Shown here: in pieces, positions 18,202-27,718 of the stretch
Layout: each line of letters opens with the position of its first letter
How positions within the stretch are numbered: position 1 is the first letter of the stretch
Source of the DNA: Alteribacillus sp. YIM 98480
GTDB taxonomy: Bacteria > Bacillota > Bacilli > Bacillales > Marinococcaceae
Assembly (NCBI RefSeq): GCF_009765375.1
Contig: NZ_VTOK01000011.1
Location: forward strand, 1 to 64,000
Direction: 5' to 3'
DNA: 64,000 bases
The notes under the pieces: generated by a model
What the model was told of the DNA's origin: nothing
The model's input: only the letters and a program-made list of their open reading frames with translations
Database searches by the model: none
Translations under genes and position numbers: made by a program

Positions 18202-18525
18202 TTATAAAACGAGATAGACTGCTTCATTTTTCACTTCAGTTTGGAATTTTTTCACACAGCCTTCATCAGGAGCTTCTACCACACCTGTTTCTACGCTGAT
18301 TTTCCAATCGTGAAGCGGACAAAACACGTGATCACCACTGACTATCCCTTGAGAGAGAGGACCCTCTTTATGGGGACAGCTATTTTTCAATGCGTTAACC
18401 TTCCCTTTATTTGTTTTGAATACAGCAATCGATTCTCCATTAACGATGACTTCTTTAGGAACACCTTCTACTAAATCATCGATATGACAAATCATCACTT
18501 GCTTTTCATCTTTGGTGGATTGCAT
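18202..18525 (-). CDS. nasE: Assimilatory nitrite reductase small subunit (NirD/NasE)
   Basis: The 107-residue Rieske-type protein has the cluster ligands in CPHKEGPLSQG and CPLHDW (C-x-H...C-x2-H), binding a [2Fe-2S] centre. It is the small partner of the sirohaem nitrite reductase encoded just upstream (gap about 26 bp). AAAAGGGG precedes the ATG. It is the last gene of the nasF-nasD-nasE unit. Confidence 0.95.
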   Translation of the reverse strand: MQSTKDEKQVMICHIDDLVEGVPKEVIVNGESIAVFKTNKGKVNALKNSCPHKEGPLSQGIVSGDHVFCPLHDWKISVETGVVEAPDEGCVKKFQTEVKNEAVYLVL

Positions 18526-18551
18526 TTTTATTCCCCTTTTCTAACCAAAAA

Positions 18552-20987
18552 TTATTGAACAACTTCCAATTGTTTTTTCTCATACAATTCTTTTTGCTTG
18601 GCTTCGTTTTCGGATACTTCCGTCCACGGATCTTTTGGACGTGCACGCAGGGCTCTTTCCATGTTTTCAATGAGCTGCTTGCGTTTTTCATCGTCGTCTA
18701 ATACTACAGATCGAATATGATCAAGTCCTACGCGTTCTACCCAGTGAGAAGTTCTTTCAAGGTAGCGTGCATCCTCACGGTAATATTGTAAAAAGGCGCT
18801 CATAGTGTCTAACAACTCTTCTCCCGTTTCGACTTTGCAGAATAAGTCTCCACCTCTTAGATCAACACCGCCATTACCGCCAACGTACATCTCCCAAGCT
18901 CCTTCAACGCCGACAATACCGATATCTTTTATTCCAGATTCAGCACAATTTCTCGGACAGGCTGAGACAGCCATTTTCACTTTATGAGGCGTGTTCAAGC
19001 GTTCAAATTTCTTTTCAATTTGAATACCCATTCCGATAGAGTCTTGGGTCCCAAAGCGGCAGAAGTCTTCCCCAACGCATGTTTTTACAGTTCTGATTGA
19101 TTTAGCATACGCATAGCCTGAATTCATACCAAGATCTTTCCAAATCGAAGGTAAATCTTCTTTATTTACACCAAGCATATCGATACGTTGTCCGCCTGTT
19201 ACTTTCAGCATCGGCACTTCATATTTATCAGCTGTGTCCGCGATTTTACGAAGTTGATCCGGATCTGTTACCCCGCCGTACATACGAGGCACAACGGAAT
19301 AGGTACCATCATTTTGAATATTTGCATGTACTCTTTCGTTTATAAAACGGGACGTATGATCATCTTCATACTCTTCCGGCTTATTAAGACCAAGATAATA
19401 GTTGATAGCTGGCCGGCATTTGGAGCACCCCTCTTCTGATTCCCAACCGAGCACATTCATTACTTCTCTAGTGAAAGATAATTGCTTTTCCTTAATAGCT
19501 TCTGATACTTCATCATGAGATAGATCTGTACAACCGCACATTGGTTCCTTTTGATTGCTTACTGCTTCATCACCAAGAGTTGCGGATAATAAATCAGAAA
19601 CGAGCGGTTTACATCCTCCACATGAACGACCTGCATTTGTGTGCTTTGTAATGTCGGCAACAGTAGAAAGTCCATCGTTGTTAATTGCTTCTACAATTTC
19701 TCCTTTACAAACACCATTACAATCACAAATCTGTTCATCATCTGCCATAGAAACCACTGGACTTTCTCCTGAACTATTCTCATCCTCCGAAGGCAGAATA
19801 ACCGCTTTGTTCATATTCGAAATATCCTGCCCTTTTTTCATCATGTCAAGCAGGCGCGGCGAGTCGGAAGTATCGCCATATAGAACAGATCCAACTACTT
19901 TATTGTCTTTCACAACTACTTTTTTATAAATTCCTTCAAACTCATCATGTACCCTTATGGCACGTGTATCTTCTTCATCTTGAAACTGGCCGGCTGAGAA
20001 AAGGTCAACTCCGGAAACTTTCAGCTTAGTATACATTAAAGATCCATGATAACCTTCTGTCTCTTTGCTGCATATGTGATCAGCCAATACTTTTCCTTGT
20101 TCATATAATGGAGCAACTAAACCGTAAGCGATACCGTTATGTTCGGCACATTCTCCCACGGCATAAATGTCTTTTGCGCTTGTTTCCATAAAATCATTGA
20201 CAACAATGGCCCGTTCTGTTTTAAGACCCGTATCACTAGCTAATTCTATATTTGGCTTAATTCCAACAGCCATAACAACCAGATCTGCTTCTAGGAAAGA
20301 ACCATCTTTAAACTTTAAGCCTTCTACTCTGTCGTGACCTTTTATCATTTCTGTTTGCTTATTCATGTGAAAACGCATGCCTTGCTCTTCAAGATCTCGG
20401 CGCAGCATATCAGAAGCCGGTGCATCTAACTGGCGCTCCATTAAATAATCGAAAATGTGAATGACTTCTGTTTCCATATTTAAGTTTAATAACCCTCTGG
20501 CCGCTTCCAGACCTAAAAGACCGCCGCCTATTACTGCTGCCTTTTTATAATGCTTAGAAGTTTCTATCATTGTTTCGCAGTCTTTAATATCACGAAAGGC
20601 TATAACTCCCTCTTTATCCGCACCAGGTAACGGGAGCATAAATGGATTAGAACCTGTCGCAAAAATCAAATGATCATACTCACATACTATTCCGTTTTTG
20701 CTATGGATCTTTTTCCTTCGTTTGTCTACTTTAACGACTGGATCTCCAGTATACAATTCAATACCGTTCTTTTCGTACCACTCATAATCATTCAAAATAA
20801 TGTCATCTACACTGCTGTCTCCTTGCAAAACAGAAGATAGTGCAATCCTGTTGTAGTTAGGATGAGGTTCTTTTCCAAATACTGTGATTTGAAATCTATT
20901 AGGATCTCTTTTTAAAATTTCTTCTATCGTGCGTATACCTGCCATACCGTTTCCAATTAATACTAATCTTTCTTTTTCCATTTTCAT
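18552..20987 (-). CDS. nasD: Assimilatory NADH-dependent nitrite reductase large subunit (NirB/NasD)
   Basis: The 811-residue protein reduces nitrite to ammonium in the cytoplasm. It has an N-terminal FAD/NAD(P)H oxidoreductase module (GNGMAGIRTIEEI, then GGGLLGLEAARGL), two BFD-like [2Fe-2S] segments (CDCNGVCKG...CGGCKP and CGCTDLSHDEV...CSKCRP), and the sirohaem/[4Fe-4S] domain with ligands in TCVGEDFC and SACPRNC at about residues 636-674. The start at 20987 follows AGAGGAG. It lies between nasF (about 20 bp upstream) and nasE. Confidence 0.96.
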   Translation of the reverse strand: MKMEKERLVLIGNGMAGIRTIEEILKRDPNRFQITVFGKEPHPNYNRIALSSVLQGDSSVDDIILNDYEWYEKNGIELYTGDPVVKVDKRRKKIHSKNGIVCEYDHLIFATGSNPFMLPLPGADKEGVIAFRDIKDCETMIETSKHYKKAAVIGGGLLGLEAARGLLNLNMETEVIHIFDYLMERQLDAPASDMLRRDLEEQGMRFHMNKQTEMIKGHDRVEGLKFKDGSFLEADLVVMAVGIKPNIELASDTGLKTERAIVVNDFMETSAKDIYAVGECAEHNGIAYGLVAPLYEQGKVLADHICSKETEGYHGSLMYTKLKVSGVDLFSAGQFQDEEDTRAIRVHDEFEGIYKKVVVKDNKVVGSVLYGDTSDSPRLLDMMKKGQDISNMNKAVILPSEDENSSGESPVVSMADDEQICDCNGVCKGEIVEAINNDGLSTVADITKHTNAGRSCGGCKPLVSDLLSATLGDEAVSNQKEPMCGCTDLSHDEVSEAIKEKQLSFTREVMNVLGWESEEGCSKCRPAINYYLGLNKPEEYEDDHTSRFINERVHANIQNDGTYSVVPRMYGGVTDPDQLRKIADTADKYEVPMLKVTGGQRIDMLGVNKEDLPSIWKDLGMNSGYAYAKSIRTVKTCVGEDFCRFGTQDSIGMGIQIEKKFERLNTPHKVKMAVSACPRNCAESGIKDIGIVGVEGAWEMYVGGNGGVDLRGGDLFCKVETGEELLDTMSAFLQYYREDARYLERTSHWVERVGLDHIRSVVLDDDEKRKQLIENMERALRARPKDPWTEVSENEAKQKELYEKKQLEVVQ

Positions 20988-21006
20988 TCCACTCCTCTTA
21001 CTTGGT

Positions 21007-22176
21007 TTACACAATATCTTGATTTTGTTTTTCGCTTAACGCATCAACCAGTGTGTCTGTACTTGAAAGGACTGGGAGTACTACAGCGGGCTTATACCCA
21101 CGTTCTCGCACAACTTGTTCTGTCTCTTTGCCCATACAAATAAACGAAACGTGAGAAAAAATGTCTTCACTTTCGAAGCTGATCCCTTTCGTGTCATTCA
21201 ACAAAGCTTTCGCTGATGGTACATCTTGAACCAGCACATAATTTGCGTGTCCGTCCATTATTAATCGAGCCATGATTTCTTTGGAGTTTTTTGATAAGTC
21301 TGATTCTTCGGTTGTTTTATTTAAGAGATAAACCCCAGCTCCTTCTTCTTCTAATCCTTGAGCAAAGTGTTTGTCTGTTGTATCTGATGGTATAGTAATA
21401 ATCCCTTGTCCACTCAGTGGTTTTTCAGTGATCCACTGCAAGGAATCATGCAGCTTTGTCACATCGCCTACTACAATAACTGCTGGGTTGCTCATGTTAT
21501 ACTTTTCAGCCATATGAGGGATTTCAGCAAGGGAACCAGTCATAGACCTCTGTCTTCCGTACGTTCCCCATTCCGTAACCAGCGTGCTTGTATATGGATC
21601 TTTTCCTTCTTTTATAAGTTGTTGGGCTATATAGGAAAGGTTTTTAACACCCATGTAAAAAACAATCGTATCCACGCTTCTTGCCAAGTCTCCCCATGCA
21701 ATGTTAGGCTTGCCGTCTTTGTTTCTGCTGTGCCCGGTTACTATAGCAAAAGAGCGGGAATGGTCTCTGTGAGTCAGCGGCACACCAGAATAAATAGCTG
21801 CCGCACTACCCGCAGTAATACCTGGAACAATTTCATAAGCTATCCTCTGCTTAGCAGCTGCTTCTGCTTCTTCACCAACTCTTCCAAAAACAGCGGGATC
21901 ACCGCCCTTTAATCGAACGACTGTTTTTCCTTTTTTCGCTTGTATAATTAACTCTTTTTGAATATCGCTTTGGCGAAGCGTATGCTTGCAAGGCTGTTTT
22001 CCGCAATAAATTAGCTTCGTATCTGCTTTTACTTCTAACAATAGAGACGGATGAACGAGGCGATCATAAACGACGACTTCTGCTTGCTGCAGTGCTTTTA
22101 AACCTTTTAATGTGATTAATTCTGGGTCGCCGGGACCAGCTCCTACGAAGTATATCTTCCCAGTTTTACTCTTCAT
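21007..22176 (-). CDS. nasF: Uroporphyrinogen-III C-methyltransferase, with HemD-like tail
   Basis: The 389-residue protein makes precorrin-2 for sirohaem. Residues 1-245 are a SUMT (CobA-type) domain with VGAGPGDPELITLKG, LKGGDPAVFGR and VPGITAGSAA. Residues 255-389 resemble a shortened uroporphyrinogen-III synthase (HemD) domain, which I cannot confirm as active. It leads the nitrite reductase operon, supplying the cofactor for NasD. The start at 22176 follows AAGGTGGAG; the upstream GTG lies inside that site. Confidence 0.92.
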   Translation of the reverse strand: MKSKTGKIYFVGAGPGDPELITLKGLKALQQAEVVVYDRLVHPSLLLEVKADTKLIYCGKQPCKHTLRQSDIQKELIIQAKKGKTVVRLKGGDPAVFGRVGEEAEAAAKQRIAYEIVPGITAGSAAAIYSGVPLTHRDHSRSFAIVTGHSRNKDGKPNIAWGDLARSVDTIVFYMGVKNLSYIAQQLIKEGKDPYTSTLVTEWGTYGRQRSMTGSLAEIPHMAEKYNMSNPAVIVVGDVTKLHDSLQWITEKPLSGQGIITIPSDTTDKHFAQGLEEEGAGVYLLNKTTEESDLSKNSKEIMARLIMDGHANYVLVQDVPSAKALLNDTKGISFESEDIFSHVSFICMGKETEQVVRERGYKPAVVLPVLSSTDTLVDALSEKQNQDIV

Positions 22177-22233
22177 TCGTCTCTCCACCTTTTTGAAAAT
22201 GTTGTTTTTCTCTTTATGTTAATTATCATTCTA

Positions 22234-22250
22234 GGTTAAAAAAATTAACA
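22234..22250 (-). promoter_or_regulatory. Possible second TnrA/GlnR box, nasF promoter
   Basis: Read on the minus strand, TGTTAATTTTTTTAACC keeps most fixed positions of the TGTNANAWWWTNTNACA consensus (two mismatches). It lies 29 bp from the stronger box and close to a GATAAT -10 candidate at 22222-22227, so binding here could overlap the -35 region. Confidence 0.5.
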
Positions 22251-22262
22251 TGTGTTGTATTG

Positions 22263-22279
22263 TGTTAGATAACCTAACA
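22263..22279. promoter_or_regulatory. TnrA/GlnR box between nasF and the 115-residue gene
   Basis: TGTTAGATAACCTAACA has perfect 6-bp arms and matches the TGTNANAWWWTMTNACA consensus with one mismatch. It lies about 85 bp upstream of nasF and 220 bp upstream of the divergent gene, so it could serve either. TnrA activates nas genes under nitrogen limitation in B. subtilis. Confidence 0.8.
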
Positions 22280-22500
22280 TGTTTTTTCAGTAGGAATATT
22301 TCTTACACACAAAAGGCATACAGGCTGGTAAGTAGTTAAAAATTTTATATAACAGTTTTTCCCTCAATAAAATAAGGCTAATTTGATTTGCTTTGTATTT
22401 AATTTGAAAAACAATCGTTTTATTTGAAGTGATGAAGAGTTGAGGACGAGCATAAATTTATACATAAGATCAAACCTTAATAAAAAGAAGGGGGAATACG

Positions 22501-22848
22501 ATGGCAGGATATTTTAAAAACGTGATGGAGAAAACAAAAATAACGTTTCAACAAGTAAGTATATTGGTAAAAGAAAAATTATATGATATTACTGGTACCT
22601 CTACGGTTACAGTTGAACAGTTGGCCGAATATATTCAAACCCACCCGGAGAGAAAAAAAACAAATAAAACATTTTTGGGGATGTCCTTTACTTTTTACCG
22701 GCTAAACGAAGACGGCATTCATTATTATTTAGAAATGAGAGATTCTTATATATTACAAATGGATGTTTATACGTCCGACCACCAAATTGTTTCTTACCGT
22801 TCTTACCGTGATCAACATGATATTACTGCTCCTTTAAAATTCCCGTAA
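22501..22848 (+). CDS. Unknown 115-residue protein inside the nas region
   Basis: I do not recognise this protein. It is soluble and Lys/Tyr-rich, with an N-terminal helix (YFKNVMEKTKITFQQVSILVKEKLYDI), a middle TVEQLAEYIQTHPE helix, and a beta-rich C-terminal half (FLGMSFTFYRLNEDGIHYYLEMRDSYILQMDVY). There are no cysteines or metal motifs. It has a good start, with GGGGG before the ATG. It is divergent from nasF, sharing the TnrA-box region, and convergent with nasC, with a terminator between. Its placement between two nas units suggests nitrogen-linked expression, but this is inference. Confidence 0.75.
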   Translation: MAGYFKNVMEKTKITFQQVSILVKEKLYDITGTSTVTVEQLAEYIQTHPERKKTNKTFLGMSFTFYRLNEDGIHYYLEMRDSYILQMDVYTSDHQIVSYRSYRDQHDITAPLKFP

Positions 22849-22874
22849 GTGAAATATCTTTCTTCACATAAAAA

Positions 22875-22916
22875 AGGAGCTGTCATTTGGATAATTTAAT
22901 CCTTAAGACAGCTCCT
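22875..22916. terminator. Bidirectional terminator between the 115-residue gene and nasC
   Basis: AGGAGCTGTC and GACAGCTCCT form a perfect 10-bp stem. A-rich and T-rich flanks on both sides allow termination of either convergent transcript. Confidence 0.87.
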
Positions 22917-22922
22917 ATCTTT

Positions 22923-25052
22923 TTAATAAGGACGAATAGATACCGCTGCTCGTTTAAACCCAGGCATACGGCAAATCGGATCCAGTTTCCCATCAATGAG
23001 ATTATTAATATTTTGTTCTCCTCCCCAGTGCATGGGTGCAAACAGTGTATCTTGTCTTATATCTTTAGAATAGGAACAGCGAAGCAGTGTTTCCCCGCGC
23101 TTTGAGGAAATGACTGCTAATTCTCCTGGCCGTATTCCATAGGATCGAGCAGTGTCCGGGTGAACATACACAAACGATTCAAATTCTCGTGCCAATAGAC
23201 GTGAACTTTTCTGCGTTTGTGCTCCGCTTAAATAGTGGTTCATCGTTCTTCCCGTTGTCATATAAAGCGGGTATGTTTCATTTACTGATTCTTTTATTTC
23301 CAAAGATGGCTTGTTATAAAATAATCTAGCTTTTCCGTCATCTGTTTCAAAAGAACGTGAAAACAAAATAGGCTCCCCTACGGTTTCTTCACTCGAGCAA
23401 GGCCAAAAGACTCCTGACTCTTTTCGAATCCGTTCGTACGTTATTCCATAGTAATCCGCTTTCCCACCTTTAGAAGCGAGCCGCAATTCATTAAACACTT
23501 CTTCTGGTGATCTATAATCAAAATATTTTTCTTTACCTAAAACTACTGCTATTTCAGATATAATCTGCCAGTCATGTTTGGTTTCTCCGATTGGTTTACG
23601 AGAAGCTTCACGTAAGGTTACACGACCTTCCATATTCGTTAATGTTCCTTCATCTTCTAAATATGAAGTTGTAGGCAAAATGACATCTGCATATGAAGCG
23701 GACTCTGTCATAAACATTTCAGCAGCTGCCATAAAAGAAAGGGAAGAAAGAGCTCGACGAACAAGGTTAGCGTTTGGATTTGAAATAACAGGATTTGAGC
23801 CTATAAGAAATAATCCTTTAATCTCTCCTTGTTCCATTCGTTCCATCATTTCATACGCCGATACTCCTTTTTCAGGAAGCTCTTCCTCTTTCACTCCCCA
23901 TACATGAGCAATATATTCTCGGTCTTCTTTAATTTCTATAGAGCGGTAGCCAGGAAGCTGGTCAGCTTTTTGACCATGTTCACGCCCTCCCTGCCCATTG
24001 GCCTGACCAGTAATAGCACCATACCCGCAAGCTCGTTTACCTATTTTTCCAGTTAGAAGCAAAAGGTTAAGAAAATGGCGTACCGATTCATGTCCATCCG
24101 TTTGCTGCTCTACCCCTCTGGCTGTAAAAATCATACCCGTTTTTGCACTGCCAAACCGAACAGCCGCTTCATAAACATCCTGAGCTGTGAGCCCTATATC
24201 TTCACATACTTCTTCCACATATATATCTTTGAGGCTGTCCACTAGCTCGGTATAACCGTTCGTCCTTTCTTCACAAAATGTTTCATCTTGTAACCGTTCT
24301 TCTATCACCATTTTTTCAAGCAGCTGAGCAAGCTTTCGATCATTACCTGGTTTTATTTTGAGGTGCAGATCTGCCAAGGCTGTTGTGTCTGTTTCTCGCG
24401 GATCTATTACAATTAGAAAAGCGCCGTTTTCTTTCGCTTGTTCTAGATAAGGAACGAATGTGGGCTGGCATTCGGCTACATTTGTACCGGCAAGTATAAT
24501 ACATTTTGTCTCAGGAATTTCCTCTAACCGATTAGTAAGTCCTCTGTCTAAACCAAATGTTTTCATACCAGCTGATGCAGCAGAAGACATACAGAAGCGG
24601 CCATTATAATCAATGTATTTTGTACCAAGACCAACACGGGCAAATTTTCCGAGCAAATAAGCTTCTTCATTCGTTAAAGAGCCTCCCCCGTAAACAGAAA
24701 CGGAGTCAGATCCATGCTCTGTTTGAAGGGCATTTACATTCTGTTGGATTACGTTTAACGCTTCCTTCCAACTAGCCTTTCGAAAGTTTCCGTTCTCCTT
24801 AATTAACGGGGAAGTAATACGTTCTGGGTGAATGGCGTGCTGATAGGCATTTTTACCTTTAACGCATAGACGCCCCTTCGTTGTTGGATTATCCATGCCA
24901 ATGGTTTTATAACGATATCGTCCTGCACTCTTTTCCTCGATGACTTTTTTTTTGCATTGCATACTGCAAAAAGGACATTGTGTTTCATAAACCGTTTCTT
25001 CTGCTGCTGTTTTTTGACGTTCCCGAAAGCTGGCAAGCATGCTTTCATTCAT
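22923..25052 (-). CDS. nasC: Assimilatory nitrate reductase catalytic subunit
   Basis: The 709-residue molybdopterin enzyme reduces nitrate to nitrite in the cytoplasm. The N-terminal [4Fe-4S] site is C26, C29, C33 and a cysteine in TTKGRLCVKG. Molybdopterin-binding segments follow (DYNGRFCMSSAASAG, TGKIGKRACGYGAITGQANGQGGREHGQ), with a C-terminal cofactor-dinucleotide domain (YPLYMTTGRTMNHYLSGAQT). It matches the short NasC form without an extra C-terminal [2Fe-2S] module. No signal peptide is present. It starts 29 bp after nasB, which supplies electrons. Confidence 0.95.
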   Translation of the reverse strand: MNESMLASFRERQKTAAEETVYETQCPFCSMQCKKKVIEEKSAGRYRYKTIGMDNPTTKGRLCVKGKNAYQHAIHPERITSPLIKENGNFRKASWKEALNVIQQNVNALQTEHGSDSVSVYGGGSLTNEEAYLLGKFARVGLGTKYIDYNGRFCMSSAASAGMKTFGLDRGLTNRLEEIPETKCIILAGTNVAECQPTFVPYLEQAKENGAFLIVIDPRETDTTALADLHLKIKPGNDRKLAQLLEKMVIEERLQDETFCEERTNGYTELVDSLKDIYVEEVCEDIGLTAQDVYEAAVRFGSAKTGMIFTARGVEQQTDGHESVRHFLNLLLLTGKIGKRACGYGAITGQANGQGGREHGQKADQLPGYRSIEIKEDREYIAHVWGVKEEELPEKGVSAYEMMERMEQGEIKGLFLIGSNPVISNPNANLVRRALSSLSFMAAAEMFMTESASYADVILPTTSYLEDEGTLTNMEGRVTLREASRKPIGETKHDWQIISEIAVVLGKEKYFDYRSPEEVFNELRLASKGGKADYYGITYERIRKESGVFWPCSSEETVGEPILFSRSFETDDGKARLFYNKPSLEIKESVNETYPLYMTTGRTMNHYLSGAQTQKSSRLLAREFESFVYVHPDTARSYGIRPGELAVISSKRGETLLRCSYSKDIRQDTLFAPMHWGGEQNINNLIDGKLDPICRMPGFKRAAVSIRPY

Positions 25053-25081
25053 AAAGGTTCCTCCTTATCCTGCTGTGGTGG

Positions 25082-27355
25082 CTAAAGGGTAATCATCTCT
25101 TTTTTCATTTTCCATACATCACGGACTTGTTTTTCCATCCGATAGAGCAATCCTTCTCTCTCTTCTTCTGATAAAAGAATTTCTCGAATAACAGGTGGTG
25201 ACACCCTTATTATCCAATCTGCAAAGGCTTCTTTGTAAAGAGCATTTTCCCGGTAATACTGTATGATCGTTTCTGTAAATTCCTTTAAATCTGCGCTTGA
25301 AAAAACATATAAAATAAGACGATCCTCACTTCCACTAACATGCATTTCCCACGTATCCCCGCTTCTGACAAGGGTCAATCCGTTACGTTTTACGGAACCA
25401 GGGTACGTTTTTGTTGTTTCTATAGAAAATGGGGCTGGAAACGATAACGGAAATAAGAAATGTTCCAATTCTTCCAGCTCGCTTTTTCCATCAGGCACTT
25501 GTAAGGAAAACGGTTCTAATTGTGCTGAAGGTTGTGCAGCCATCGGTGTGGAAGTCGTTTCGCAAACCATTTCTGCATCATCCAAAGATACATCTGTGAG
25601 CATTATTCTGCGATCTCCAGTCATTTTCAAGGAAGAAAAAGAAATATTATCGGCCAAACGCAGCCAGGTACTTAATACTATTGGTGTTGCATCTTCTTTT
25701 ATGGGCAGGGATTCAATAGTTACAGTGCCAGCCTCTTCTTTATGAATCCACGGAGGCGAAGTCAGCTCTGTTTGTCCATGTACAGACAGATAATAGTGCA
25801 GAGCCGGCAAACAAGTATCGCATCCTTCTGCCCTCCATTCAGCCGCAGTAATTACATCTGATACATTTTTCCAAATCCCTTTATATATTAATTCCCGTAC
25901 CTCTTCACCCTCTAAGGAAGTACAAGAGCACATCGTTTCTTTCCGTACTTGGTGCTTACATTGATCAAAAACGCGAAGCAGACCTGAAACGTCCCCTGAA
26001 CAGCCGCCGCATGAGGAAGAAGCTTTCGTTGAAGCCTGTATAGTACTCGGGCTCGGGTCTTTTGTTGCTGCTATATGTTGAAGAATAGTTTGCTTGTTTA
26101 CTTGATTGCATTTACAAACAATAGTTTCTGGAGAAGAATCAATCAGTTCCTCATTCATATTTTTATCGGAAAGCAGCTGGTTTTTTTCTTGATAAGATAA
26201 GGCTTTTTGAATAATAATTCGTTTTGAAATTTCATCTGCTGCAGAAGTATCACCAAATAAAATAGCTCCTTTAATCACATCATCTTGGAGTACCATTTTT
26301 TTATATAGCGGCTTCGTGCTGTCCGCATGCACAATACTATCTGTTTGTTTGGATTCCTCGATGCTTCCAGCAGTGAACAAATCAATACCTGCAATTTTTA
26401 AATGGCTGTAGGACGGAGAACCGTTATAAGCCGTTTTTTGCATATCACAAATATGATGTGCAGCAATTTCAGCCTGTTCATATACTGGTGGAACAAGTCC
26501 ATAGGAGATACCATTATGTTCGATACACTCTCCTATTGCATACACATCCGCTGCGCTTGTCTGCATATAATCGTTGACTTCTATACCGCGGTTTGTCTTA
26601 ATCCCGCTTTCTTTAGCAACTTCTATATTCGGCTTAATGCCAACCGTAAAGAGTACTAAGTCAGTATCAATTTCCGTACCATCTTGCAGGATCCCGCGTT
26701 CTACTCGTTTCTTGCCTTTTATGCTTTCAAGTGATTGATCGAAATAAAAAGAGATACCACGCTTTTCTAATTCCTTCTGTAAATAGAGAGAAGCAGTGTC
26801 ATCCAGCTGTGGTGTCAATAAAGTATCGCCTCTTTGAATAACGTTCACGTCCATCCCAGCTTTAGAAAGACCATAAGCTGCCTCTAACCCTAAAAATCCA
26901 GCACCTACTATAATCCCTCTCCGGGCCTTTGCAGCCAGTGCTTTAAGGTCCTTTGCGTCTTGCAAAGTTCTAAAAGTATATACTCCTTCTTTATCATGGC
27001 CTGGGATATTTAATTGAACTGGGTTTGAACCTGTTGCTAAAACTAATTGATCATACGGATATGATTCATTTCTATTCGTATAAACGAGTTTTTTATCTGT
27101 ATCTATCCGAATAATTTGTTCATTTGTATGCATATTTACGTAGTTTTCCTTATACCACGCATCCGTATGAGAAAACAAAGAAGTTTCGTTTGTTTCATTT
27201 TGTAAATAAGAAGAAAGTTTGACGCGATTATAATGAAGCGTTGGTTCCTCACCAAAAGATCTTATAGAAAAAGAGTCACTATCGTGAGAAATGATCGTTT
27301 CTATGAAACGCAATCCGCTCATACCGTTTCCTATAATAATAAGTTTCTTTCTCAT
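25082..27355 (-). CDS. nasB: Nitrate reductase electron-transfer subunit
   Basis: The 757-residue flavoprotein passes electrons from NADH to NasC. The N-terminal half is a NirB-like FAD/NAD(P)H module (IIGNGMSGLRFIETI, then VGAGFLGLEAAYGLSKAG), followed by BFD-type cysteine clusters (CKCNQVNKQT...SCGGCSG and CSCTSLEGEEV...CDTCLP). The C-terminal 200 residues still align with the sirohaem domain of the neighbouring nitrite reductase (WEMHVSGSEDR..., IIQYYRENALYKE), but all four [4Fe-4S]-sirohaem cysteines are gone. The start at 27355 follows GGAGGGAG; an earlier ATG is not supported. Confidence 0.93.
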   Translation of the reverse strand: MRKKLIIIGNGMSGLRFIETIISHDSDSFSIRSFGEEPTLHYNRVKLSSYLQNETNETSLFSHTDAWYKENYVNMHTNEQIIRIDTDKKLVYTNRNESYPYDQLVLATGSNPVQLNIPGHDKEGVYTFRTLQDAKDLKALAAKARRGIIVGAGFLGLEAAYGLSKAGMDVNVIQRGDTLLTPQLDDTASLYLQKELEKRGISFYFDQSLESIKGKKRVERGILQDGTEIDTDLVLFTVGIKPNIEVAKESGIKTNRGIEVNDYMQTSAADVYAIGECIEHNGISYGLVPPVYEQAEIAAHHICDMQKTAYNGSPSYSHLKIAGIDLFTAGSIEESKQTDSIVHADSTKPLYKKMVLQDDVIKGAILFGDTSAADEISKRIIIQKALSYQEKNQLLSDKNMNEELIDSSPETIVCKCNQVNKQTILQHIAATKDPSPSTIQASTKASSSCGGCSGDVSGLLRVFDQCKHQVRKETMCSCTSLEGEEVRELIYKGIWKNVSDVITAAEWRAEGCDTCLPALHYYLSVHGQTELTSPPWIHKEEAGTVTIESLPIKEDATPIVLSTWLRLADNISFSSLKMTGDRRIMLTDVSLDDAEMVCETTSTPMAAQPSAQLEPFSLQVPDGKSELEELEHFLFPLSFPAPFSIETTKTYPGSVKRNGLTLVRSGDTWEMHVSGSEDRLILYVFSSADLKEFTETIIQYYRENALYKEAFADWIIRVSPPVIREILLSEEEREGLLYRMEKQVRDVWKMKKEMITL

Positions 27356-27718
27356 TTTTCTCCCTCCAGCAGAACGTTCCATCTCTATTTTCACATTCTT
27401 AATGTTCATTGTTTCTCATTTCAAAAGGATATTCTACAAGTTAGGAAGGAAACATGACATAGTTTTTTATTTTTTTACGTTAGAAATGATAACGTCAGGG
27501 AAAATTGTTAATGTTTAGGCGTGTTCAAGTAGTTAGTTCTATGTGGCAGTTAGTTTCATTCTCAACTATTCTCCTCTGCAATACTAAAAATAGAAATATA
27601 ACGGAATTTTTCGTCTTTAAGCAAACCATTTTGCAGCGCTCAAAAAGCAGGAAAAACCAATACGTTCACGAAATAAGAACCAAGAGATAATGTAAGCCAC
27701 CACAAGAGGAGTGATCAT
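27356..27718. other. Divergent promoter region of nasB and the oxidoreductase
   Basis: No gene is visible in this 363-bp gap. It contains the TnrA-like box at 27478 and T/A-rich promoter-like sequence on both strands. A good AGGAG site just before 27719 belongs to the plus-strand gene. Confidence 0.5.
27478..27494. promoter_or_regulatory. TnrA-like box upstream of nasB
   Basis: CGTTAGAAATGATAACG has perfect 5-bp arms (6 with the flanking A/T) at the spacing of TnrA/GlnR sites, with three departures from the consensus. It lies about 125 bp upstream of the nasB start. The divergent oxidoreductase gene begins 225 bp away. Confidence 0.55.
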
